From: a virus
Strand: one strand, 5' to 3'
IMG/VR virus record: IMGVR_UViG_3300036804_000344
Coordinates: 1-44,425 of that record
DNA: 44,425 nt
The translations under genes were made by a program, and so were the position numbers. Below the pieces are notes generated by a model. It made no database searches. It saw nothing but the letters and a program-made list of their open reading frames with translations, and was not told the origin of the DNA. Below are positions 37,330 to 44,425 of the stretch, one piece after another (position 1 is the stretch's first letter; every line of letters starts with the position of its first letter).

Positions 37330-37710
37330 ATGTTCAATCCTGATAAATACCTTTCAGTCACCTGGCTGAAGGGCGGACGCGCATACCCTGAACTTGACTG
37401 TTTCGGCATCGTAAATGAGGTGCGCCGTGACCTCGGTCTGCATGAATGGCCTGATTTTGCTGGTATCACTAAAGACGGCGATGGGCTTAATCGAGAAGCG
37501 CGAAAGCTGATGATGTCACTTGAGCGATGCGATCCGTGCGAGGGGGCGGGTGTGGCGTGTTACTCAGGCTCTACGGTAACGCATGTTGGCGTCGTGGTTA
37601 ACGTGAATGGTCAACTACATGTAGCCGAGTGCAACCCGAAATCAAACGTGTCGTTTTTGCCGCTGCCACGCTTTAAGCGCCGTTTCGTCAAAGTGGAGTT
37701 CTGGAAATGA
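37330..37710 (+). CDS. NlpC/P60-like tail tip protein
   Basis: A 126-residue protein with the NlpC/P60 peptidase pattern: Cys24 in ELDCFGIV, His85 in THVGVVV, and His98 in LHVAEC as likely third residue. In lambda the matching protein is gpK, which is thought to process the tail tip or cut peptidoglycan. It lacks the JAMM (Mov34) domain found in gpK, so it is the NlpC half only. GGAGG precedes ATG 37330. The stop overlaps the J-like gene by four bases. Confidence 0.85.
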   Translation: MFNPDKYLSVTWLKGGRAYPELDCFGIVNEVRRDLGLHEWPDFAGITKDGDGLNREARKLMMSLERCDPCEGAGVACYSGSTVTHVGVVVNVNGQLHVAECNPKSNVSFLPLPRFKRRFVKVEFWK

Positions 37711-40427
37711 CGGTTCGATTTTACCCATCCCGATTGCCGGGGGAGCCACTGGAAACGCACGAGCATGGAGCCACGACAATTCATCGTTGGATGTTGAAGA
37801 ATGTCACTGGTTATCGTGCCGATATGAAGCACCCAATAGCGATCGAAGTTGATGGCGAGCATATACCTGTCGTTGCGTGGTTCAATTATGCGATTAAGCC
37901 GGAAAGTGATGTCAGGATTTACCCAGTCCCTTATGCGGCAGTGACACTGGCGTGGATTGCCGTTGCAGTTGCGGTAGCTTCTACTGCCTATGCGCTGTTC
38001 TTTGCTCCTGGTGTTGGTGATCCTGGTGGATATTCATCAGGAACGGGTAACGCGCTTGACGTTAACCCTGCAAAAGCGAACCAGGCGAAGTTGGGCGATC
38101 CAATTCGTGAGTTGTTTGGTCGTCGCCGTATCTACCCTGATTATGTGGTTCAGCCTGTAACGCGTTTTGACGCTGACGATCCAACCATCATGCGCGTTGA
38201 AATGTTTGTATCGCTCGGGGTTGGTAGATTTTCGTTTGGTGATGGAGACAAGCGGGTAGGATCAACGCCAGTAAGTTCCCTAGGTGATGGTTTTTCTGAT
38301 ACCACATACCAGCCAGGCGAAAACGTTGCTGCCGACAGGCGTAGCGAAAACTGGTTCAACTCTACTGAGGTTGGAGGGACGTCATCAGGATCTGGTCTGG
38401 ATATGGCGCAGACAGCACCGGACACTGATGATGTAGTCGCAAAATCACTGACTGCATCCGGCGCCACAATCACGTTTAACGGTCTCAGCACAGATGATGG
38501 CGACGATACGACAAACGACCTGCCTGATTCATGGGCTCCGGGCGCAATCGTAGAAATTACCGTGCCAGATTCTTACGTTGTCACCAATGACGGTGCATAC
38601 AGTCGTATTACCAGTGATGTGCTTGCAGAGATTGCCCCGTATGTCGGGATGCCAGTTACTATCTGGTTCAACAGTTCAGATTATGAACTCTATATTGCTT
38701 CGTACACGCCACATGCGAGCGCCTCTGACAGCGTAGATGAAGTAACAGCATCTATCACTCTGGCATACGATAGCGCGACAGGAACAGCCTTTACCGGCAT
38801 TCCTGAAGGTTACATTCGCTTATCTGTCTCTCACGCTGGTAGTGAGTACAAAATTGCTGAAGTTGACGGTTCGACGACGACGCTACAGCGACTAATTTCA
38901 GGCGTGGTGGATAATACGTGGCCCGGTTTTTCTTCCCGAACAGTGCTCGATTTTACGGCTTCTGGTCTGAATGAAAATGATAACTGGATGGGCCCATTCC
39001 TGACGTGTCCTGAAAATGAAACCTGCGACATGTTTGAAGTGAATTTCTTTTTCCCTAACGGCATATGCGGGTACAAGGACAGCGGCAGCAAAAAGAATCG
39101 GCAAGTTCAATGGGAGATTCAGTATCGCGTGTACGGCTCCGGTTCAGGCTGGGCAAGCAAGACTGGAACCTATGACGAGAAGAACATCAACGGCCTGGGG
39201 TTTACGGAGCGCATCACGCTGACCTCTCCCGGGTTGGTCGAAGTTCGTTGTCGTCGTACAAACGAGCAGGGTGAGGGCAACTCGCGTGACAACATGTTCT
39301 GGCAATCGCTACGTGGTCGCCTGCTGACAAGGCCAGTTTCGTACCCCGGTGTCACCACAATGGGCGTCACGGTTGAAACTGGAGGTAAGCTGGCAGCCCA
39401 GTCAGATCGCCGGGTGAATATCGTCGCAACACGCGTGTACGATTATGGTACTGAGAGAACCATTTCAGCCGCGCTGTACCACATTGGTGACTCTCTCGGT
39501 CTGGCGATGGATAGCGATGCTATCAATGAACTCGAAAGCATTTGCTGGACGGCGAACAGTGAGTTCTTCGACTACGAGACAACCGACACCGCGTCCTCAC
39601 TTGAGGTGCTTCAGAAGATAGCCAACGCCGGGAAAAGTTATTTTCTTCTGACAGATGGCCTTGCGTCAGTATCGAGGGAGGGCGTTAAAACGTGGACAGG
39701 AATCATCAGTCCGCAGGAAATGACTGAAGACCTGCAAACGGCCTTTGTTGCGCCATCTTCTGACGATTATGACGGTGTTGATGTCACGTATATCAACGGT
39801 GTCACATGGGCAGAGGAAACGCTTCAGTGCAGAACTGATGGCAATCCTACCCCGGTTAAAGTCGAGGCTTACACGCTTGATGGAGTGCTTGACCGTGACC
39901 ACGCCTATCAGATTGGTATGCGGCGATTAATGAAGTACATCCAGCAGCGCTTAACCTTCAACACTACTACCGAGCTGGACGCGCTTTGTTACAATGTAGG
40001 TGACCGGATTGTGTTCACCGATGACATACCGGGGAGCCAGACGGTGAGCACACTCATCGAAGATCTGACATCAGTAGATGAGATAACGACGTTCACTGTC
40101 ACTGAACCGCTGGACTGGTCATTCCCGAACCCCCGTGTACTGATACGTTATCAGGATGGATCCGCATCGCCGTTGATGGTTGCAACGAAGGTTAGTGATT
40201 ATCAGTTGTCAGTGCCGGCACTGGATGAATTCAACAACATGACCATGAATGACGGCGCAATAGAACCGCCAAGACTAATTTTCTGCGATTCGTCACGCGT
40301 TGGTTACAACGGCATTATCTCAGAAGTAGCCCCGCAATCTGACGGAACCTGCCAGGTAACAGCAAAAGAATACAGAGATAGTTTCTACCAGTACGATAAT
40401 GCCATTTACCCCGGCAACGTAGCCTAA
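37707..40427 (+). CDS. J-like tail tip / host specificity protein with gpI-like N-terminus
   Basis: A 906-residue protein. The first 65 residues (MTVRFYPSRLPGEPLETHEHG) are beta-grasp-like; a hydrophobic segment follows (AAVTLAWIAVAVAVASTAYALFF, about 77-100), as in gpI-J fusions. Then comes a long central-tail-hub region (LGDPIRELFGRRRIYPDYV, then a variable insert with many Thr/Ser/Asp from about 200 to 430, and YPGVTTMGVTVETGGKLAAQSDRRVN). It probably forms the tail tip and holds the spike. The asymmetric insert at 200-430 is the part most likely exposed. Confidence 0.88.
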   Translation: MTVRFYPSRLPGEPLETHEHGATTIHRWMLKNVTGYRADMKHPIAIEVDGEHIPVVAWFNYAIKPESDVRIYPVPYAAVTLAWIAVAVAVASTAYALFFAPGVGDPGGYSSGTGNALDVNPAKANQAKLGDPIRELFGRRRIYPDYVVQPVTRFDADDPTIMRVEMFVSLGVGRFSFGDGDKRVGSTPVSSLGDGFSDTTYQPGENVAADRRSENWFNSTEVGGTSSGSGLDMAQTAPDTDDVVAKSLTASGATITFNGLSTDDGDDTTNDLPDSWAPGAIVEITVPDSYVVTNDGAYSRITSDVLAEIAPYVGMPVTIWFNSSDYELYIASYTPHASASDSVDEVTASITLAYDSATGTAFTGIPEGYIRLSVSHAGSEYKIAEVDGSTTTLQRLISGVVDNTWPGFSSRTVLDFTASGLNENDNWMGPFLTCPENETCDMFEVNFFFPNGICGYKDSGSKKNRQVQWEIQYRVYGSGSGWASKTGTYDEKNINGLGFTERITLTSPGLVEVRCRRTNEQGEGNSRDNMFWQSLRGRLLTRPVSYPGVTTMGVTVETGGKLAAQSDRRVNIVATRVYDYGTERTISAALYHIGDSLGLAMDSDAINELESICWTANSEFFDYETTDTASSLEVLQKIANAGKSYFLLTDGLASVSREGVKTWTGIISPQEMTEDLQTAFVAPSSDDYDGVDVTYINGVTWAEETLQCRTDGNPTPVKVEAYTLDGVLDRDHAYQIGMRRLMKYIQQRLTFNTTTELDALCYNVGDRIVFTDDIPGSQTVSTLIEDLTSVDEITTFTVTEPLDWSFPNPRVLIRYQDGSASPLMVATKVSDYQLSVPALDEFNNMTMNDGAIEPPRLIFCDSSRVGYNGIISEVAPQSDGTCQVTAKEYRDSFYQYDNAIYPGNVA

Positions 40428-40445
40428 TTACAAACCCCTTCAAAC

Positions 40446-40466
40446 AACCCGCTTCGGCGGGTTTTC
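40446..40466 (+). terminator. Terminator before the tailspike gene
   Basis: ACCCGC-TTCG-GCGGGT followed by TTTT. The spike may be set apart in level from the J-like gene. Confidence 0.85.
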
Positions 40467-40482
40467 TCGCTTATGAGGACTT

Positions 40483-42477
40483 ATGACTACTTATAATACC
40501 GGCAATCCGCTGGGTTCTACTGCTGCAAAAGATTTGTACGACAACGCGCAGAACTTTGATCACCTTTCAGGGGATCGCACAAACGAAACGTGGGATGACC
40601 GCTTCGGGGTTCCGCGCATCACATGGTATGGCATGGAACAGCGATACAATACCGCGCTGGCAAACCTCGGTTTGAATCCTGTCGGAACATTTCAGGGCGG
40701 TGCAGTGGTTACCGCTGCGGGTGATATTGTTCAGGATGAAACAGATGACACCTGGTATCGCTGGGACGACCTGGCAACCATTCCTAAAACTGTTCCTGCT
40801 GGCTCAACACCTGAATCAGCAGGCGGAACAGGGGAAGGAAAGTGGTTGGCTGTCGATGTAAGTGATGTGCTGCGCAAAGAGCTTGCGGAAAATTCCGGCG
40901 CAACTCTGGTAGGGACATCATCAGGCAACACTGTTCAGACAGAGCTTGATAAGTTGAGTTCGCAGAATTCTGCATTTGCTTACATTGATGACTATGCAGA
41001 TCTTGTAGTTGATGGTGATTGGACAGATGCGATCAATGCAGCATCTGCCACCGGATTGCCGCTCGTTGGTAGTGGGCCATATACTGTAAACGGAATAATC
41101 AATACAAAAGGTCAGCCGATAATTGGCGAGTTTACTATAAGCACATCAAGATATTCTTTGGGAAATGTGCTGGCTAAAACTGAGAGCCCAGACTCTCTTA
41201 GCGTGCGGATGCTTTATCTGGAAAGCGCCTACGATCTATCAGAGTTACTATTTATAAAAAATCTTGGGTTTAATACCATCAACCATTATTGCTATTTTGC
41301 AAACAATGGATCAATAGATAGCACGGGAACGGCAGAGCAATTGCTTGATAACGCAAAAACAGCCGGGCTGCAAGTTAATCTCGGTACTGAAAGCCCTAGA
41401 GCTACAACAAGTTTGTCTGAATTTGTTAATGCTACTAAAGATCACCTGGCAACATGGGGATACAGTGTATACGATGAGCCAGCAAGCAGGAGTATTAGTG
41501 TATCAGCGCAGGACGCAAAAATTTTAACATTAAGAAATTTAACGACTAAACAGTTGAGTTTTGTAGATCTTATTTCATCAGGGAATCCGTTCAATCAATT
41601 GTTTAGTGCGAATTATGATATAGCCTTTGTTGACTCTTATTCCCGTGTATGGACGTCTGGCGTTGCGTTAACGAATGATTTAAAAAAAATGCGATTCGAT
41701 TACGGGTGCATTAAAGCTCAAACAAAGTTGTCTCGTGTAATACCGGTAGTTTCAGCATTCACTGATATCGGTGGGTATTATGCCAGCAGCGAGTCGCAGG
41801 TAATTGCTGCAAGCAGCATTTTCGGTACAATAAGTGAAGGCAGTTTCGGGGCCTTTGTATGGGATGGTGCTGGTGATCCAAATATCAATAGCAGAGTTCG
41901 TTCAAGCAAAAATCTACAAGACATGGTTTCTGGACTTGCCTCTCAAAAAGTACGTAACAAGCTTGTAACTGAGGCGTATCTTTTTGGTGGTGCGCCAGGT
42001 AACACTATGTGGCCAATCGCTGACGTATTAAGTAAAATACCTTTGAAGGATCCAAGTAGTAGTGATGGGTATGTCTTTAGCAATGCATTCCCAGTTAGAG
42101 TCAAAACAGGCTCATCAGACACCGACAGAACAACTACTATAATAAATTCAGATTACTCAGGCATTGGGTTTAAAGGTGCATTTGGCAGCATGCTTACAAA
42201 TATTAAATGCAGAAAAAATATTCGCGGATATCTTGAATGCTTTAATATAATTGGTGGTACCGTTGGGACATTTAGCTTGTTCAGTACTAATGATTCAGGA
42301 TATACAATTACTTTGAGATATAATGACGCATTGTCTGGCAACAAGGTATTGGACTTCAATACATCAGCAGGAATAAACTATGATGATACAATAGTGCTAC
42401 GTATTGAAAATACAGGGGATAGTACGGTTAACTACAGGAAGTTTATACGAGGATTATTAGTTTGTTGTGATTGGTGA
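40483..42477 (+). CDS. Tailspike with TIM-barrel glycosidase-like domain
   Basis: A 664-residue virion protein. Residues 1-150 are an adaptor seen in many enterobacterial spikes (YNTGNPLGSTAAKDLYDNAQN, DRFGVPRITWYGMEQ, TFQGGAVVTAAGDIV, DTWYRWDDL). Residues about 230-500 look like a beta/alpha barrel: LGFNTI, LQVNLGT, YSVYDEPA (Glu332 as candidate acid), IAFVDSYS (Asp384), IPVVSAF and GAFVWDG on successive strands. A beta-rich C-terminal domain follows (about 530-664). It probably cleaves the host O-antigen or capsule; most such spikes use a beta-helix, so this fold is unusual. The barrel part is AT-rich, suggesting exchange. Confidence 0.8.
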   Translation: MTTYNTGNPLGSTAAKDLYDNAQNFDHLSGDRTNETWDDRFGVPRITWYGMEQRYNTALANLGLNPVGTFQGGAVVTAAGDIVQDETDDTWYRWDDLATIPKTVPAGSTPESAGGTGEGKWLAVDVSDVLRKELAENSGATLVGTSSGNTVQTELDKLSSQNSAFAYIDDYADLVVDGDWTDAINAASATGLPLVGSGPYTVNGIINTKGQPIIGEFTISTSRYSLGNVLAKTESPDSLSVRMLYLESAYDLSELLFIKNLGFNTINHYCYFANNGSIDSTGTAEQLLDNAKTAGLQVNLGTESPRATTSLSEFVNATKDHLATWGYSVYDEPASRSISVSAQDAKILTLRNLTTKQLSFVDLISSGNPFNQLFSANYDIAFVDSYSRVWTSGVALTNDLKKMRFDYGCIKAQTKLSRVIPVVSAFTDIGGYYASSESQVIAASSIFGTISEGSFGAFVWDGAGDPNINSRVRSSKNLQDMVSGLASQKVRNKLVTEAYLFGGAPGNTMWPIADVLSKIPLKDPSSSDGYVFSNAFPVRVKTGSSDTDRTTTIINSDYSGIGFKGAFGSMLTNIKCRKNIRGYLECFNIIGGTVGTFSLFSTNDSGYTITLRYNDALSGNKVLDFNTSAGINYDDTIVLRIENTGDSTVNYRKFIRGLLVCCDW

Positions 42478-42482
42478 AAGGT

Positions 42483-42510
42483 TGGCGTTGGATCACTCCA
42501 ACGCCATTTT
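42483..42510. terminator. Terminator between convergent spike and acyltransferase genes
   Basis: TGGCGTTGGA (42483-42492) pairs perfectly with TCCAACGCCA (42497-42506), loop TCAC. T-run on the plus side (ATTTTCC); weaker on the minus side. It can serve both genes. Confidence 0.82.
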
Positions 42511-42511
42511 C

Positions 42512-44425
42512 CTATTTCTGTACAATATCAGGAAGGTTTTTCTCTGCCCATTGAGAAAATTCGATTCCAACCTGCATGCTTCCATACTCTGAGAAATGCT
42601 TGTATTCATCGCGATACATCGGCATGCCATTCTTAACCGAGGAGCACTTACTTTCATCACAGAAAGCAACATTCGGGTCAAAGTATAAAGTCCCTGGATA
42701 GGATGAATTAATCCTTTCCTTCAGGTGCAACATTGTTTTTCTTATCTGATTAACTTCTGTTAAATCCGATTCACAGGTGCTCTGTGGATCCTTCAGTGGC
42801 CTTGAGAAGCAAGCTTTAATGTCGTCAGTTAACCGTACGTGAGGATAAAATATCACTACTTTTGCATGATTTGCTGTAATAATTTCCATTCGCTTTAATA
42901 ATCCATCAATATACAGGTCGTCAGCGTCAGGTTTTATCCCACTAATCAAAATGTATTTTATCGTTCCGTTGTCTTTAATAATACTATTAATGAATGCTAA
43001 TTGCTCTGATTGATTCGCATCAGTGGGTTTTAGAACTTCTGATGTTACGTCTTGAGTCCCAATAGATAGTACGTTTAGATTTTTAAGATCTTTGTTATTA
43101 GCTATTCCAGGATATAGATGGTTAGCATAGCTATTTCCCAACAGCAGCAATTCTGGGGCTGCGTTTCTTTTAAGGCTACAGAACCACCAAGGAAGATCAG
43201 TTGCTAAATGAGTTTTAAATCTTTCTAAACAATTTTCATTTTTACTGTACTGCCATAGAGCGCCATTGAGTTGACGACTCACTTCTTTGCTTGCTTCAAT
43301 ATTTGATCTACTATCTATACCATTCATTGCATAAGTAACATAACCCGCGCCTCCAATTAATGCCATGAGAGCAAGCATTGGAAGGGTTTTTGTTTTCCAT
43401 GATTTTACTCTTTTTAAAGGCCGCTCTATTAACCAGTATGTCATAGATGCAAGTACAAATGATGCAATCAATAAGAACCATATTACCCAATTCGGCGGAG
43501 TGCTACCGTTTATGATATGGGCTAGTGAAAATAAAGGCCAATGCCATAAATAGAGTGGGTAGCTTATTAATCCAATGAAAACCAATGGTTTTGATGTCAA
43601 AATACATTTGACAGGCCCAGAATCTTGAGCACTCCAAAGTAATGCTACTGAAGAAAAGACAGGAATTAAGGCATACCATCCTGGGAAAGCAACGTTTGAG
43701 TGTAAGTAAAAGGCGGTTATAACTATTGCAATAATTGATATTAGTGCAATAGGCATTGCAATAATAGTGAGTGGTCGTTTAGACTTTTCTCCATTCATCA
43801 CTATGGCTAGCAAAGAACCAAGTAAAAGTTCCCAATGCCTATATTGTGGTAAATAGAATGTTCTTTCAACATTTTCAGCTATGCTAATTATGTTTAAAGA
43901 AAATGAAATGACCGCCAATACTAATATGGTTAGGAATATATTTAATTTTTTCTTGTAGGCGAAATATAAAACCAATGGGAACGCTAAATAAAATTGCTCT
44001 TCAATCCCAAGAGACCAAAGATGAAGGAAGGGTTTTGTTGCAGAGGTAGCGTTAAAGTAACCCGTTTCGCTATATAAAACAATGTTCGCAACAAATCCCG
44101 CCCCGCCTGCAAGTTGTTTTCCTAATTGCATGAATTCATCGGAGAAAAGTGTAAACCACCCAAATGCGTATACTAAAAACATCACTACTAATAACGCAGG
44201 GAAAAGCCTATCGATGCGCCTTCTATAAAACTCCTTTATAGAATACGTCCCGATAACCATTTCTTTTTTAAGGATGGATGTGATTAGAAAACCAGAAATC
44301 ACAAAAAAAATATCTACGCCAATAAATCCGCCAGGTAGGATTTGCGGGAAAGCGTGATAAATCACAACAAGTACTACTGCTATAGCCCTCAGGCCATCAA
44401 TATCTGATCTATATTTTATTAACAT
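42512..44425 (-). CDS. Membrane acyltransferase, OafA type with SGNH domain (serotype conversion)
   Basis: A 637-residue inner-membrane enzyme expected to acetylate O-antigen sugars. The N-terminal acyltransferase-3 domain (about 1-340, around ten membrane helices) starts YRSDIDGLRAIAVVLVVIYHA, with the key His in YHAF, then GGFIGVDIFFVISGFLIT and the FYRRRIDRLFPAL motif. The C-terminal periplasmic SGNH-like domain (about 400-637) has LLLGNSYANHLYP with the block I Gly-Asn-Ser; the expected Asp is Gly-Asn here (LGNS rather than GDS). The start codon coincides with the last window base; length fits the family, so it is probably complete. AT-rich; likely acquired. Confidence 0.9.
   Translation of the reverse strand: MLIKYRSDIDGLRAIAVVLVVIYHAFPQILPGGFIGVDIFFVISGFLITSILKKEMVIGTYSIKEFYRRRIDRLFPALLVVMFLVYAFGWFTLFSDEFMQLGKQLAGGAGFVANIVLYSETGYFNATSATKPFLHLWSLGIEEQFYLAFPLVLYFAYKKKLNIFLTILVLAVISFSLNIISIAENVERTFYLPQYRHWELLLGSLLAIVMNGEKSKRPLTIIAMPIALISIIAIVITAFYLHSNVAFPGWYALIPVFSSVALLWSAQDSGPVKCILTSKPLVFIGLISYPLYLWHWPLFSLAHIINGSTPPNWVIWFLLIASFVLASMTYWLIERPLKRVKSWKTKTLPMLALMALIGGAGYVTYAMNGIDSRSNIEASKEVSRQLNGALWQYSKNENCLERFKTHLATDLPWWFCSLKRNAAPELLLLGNSYANHLYPGIANNKDLKNLNVLSIGTQDVTSEVLKPTDANQSEQLAFINSIIKDNGTIKYILISGIKPDADDLYIDGLLKRMEIITANHAKVVIFYPHVRLTDDIKACFSRPLKDPQSTCESDLTEVNQIRKTMLHLKERINSSYPGTLYFDPNVAFCDESKCSSVKNGMPMYRDEYKHFSEYGSMQVGIEFSQWAEKNLPDIVQK

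Noticed and set aside
1-44425. CRISPR array, insertion sequence or transposase
   Set aside because: No regular spaced repeats other than the iterons, and no transposase-like protein was seen on either strand.
1-44425. Integrase and attachment sites
   Set aside because: No tyrosine or serine recombinase pattern was found in any frame; they may lie outside the window.

Overview
The window is most of the genome of a temperate lambdoid phage or prophage with a lambda-like early region and a long-tailed (siphovirus-type) late region. The host is an enterobacterium of the Escherichia/Shigella/Salmonella group. This rests on close matches to lambda Exo, NinB, DLP12 YbcO/RusA/YlcG, phage 21 lysis proteins and P22 Rha, and on E. 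coli-like promoters and ribosome binding sites. I see no integrase, excisionase or attachment site, so the end between the acyltransferase and the rest of exo lies outside. The two ends of the window may join in the circular genome, but this cannot be shown here.

Layout. (1) 1-4801, leftward early operon from PL: a structured 400-base leader with a boxA-like element but no recognisable N gene, a small gene ending in a terminator, small accessory genes (several coupled by ATGA overlaps), a coiled-coil protein, a RecT-family annealing protein and lambda-type Exo (cut by the window). (2) 4773-7272, immunity region: three 13-bp operators at PL and three at PR, a cleavable LexA/CI-type repressor, Cro, and in the rex position a two-gene operon (59 aa plus DUF6414-like) with its own promoter. 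(3) 7301-15498, rightward early operon: YdaT-like protein, O-type initiator with four iterons inside its gene, DnaB-type helicase, accessory genes, a nin-like group (NinB, NinE-like, YbcO-like, RusA, YlcG-like) and antiterminator Q. (4) 15482-17087: PR', tR', and a phage 21-type lysis cassette (class II holin, SAR endolysin, Rz/Rz1). (5) 17340-33918: Rha, small genes, a PD-(D/E)XK-like protein, terminase, DUF4055-type portal, Mu F-like protein, scaffold, capsid, connectors, tail tube with an Ig-like domain, tail chaperones joined by a -1 frameshift, tape measure, and tail-tip genes with a candidate structured RNA between two of them. (6) 33920-36681: a second immunity locus laid out like P22 immI. 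(7) 36680-44425: lipoprotein moron, NlpC-like protein, J-like tail-tip protein, a tailspike with a probable TIM-barrel enzyme domain, and a divergent O-antigen-type acyltransferase.

How the parts fit. CI bound to oL and oR would hold lysogeny. The second locus has a repressor with an S24-type fold whose catalytic lysine position appears to be arginine and which has no obvious cleavage site. It lies opposite an Arc-like protein and two antirepressor-type genes (BRO-N and ORF6N). Over the start of each antirepressor gene I see an opposite-strand promoter followed by a hairpin and T-run, the arrangement of the P22 sar antisense RNA, here apparently present twice. This double-antirepressor, double-antisense locus is the strongest candidate for a little-described system. 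Other leads are the candidate RNA at 33287-33421, the rex-position operon, N-less early antitermination, and the pairing of a receptor-cleaving spike with a receptor-modifying acyltransferase. All function calls come from reading sequence and remembered families; no database search was run.
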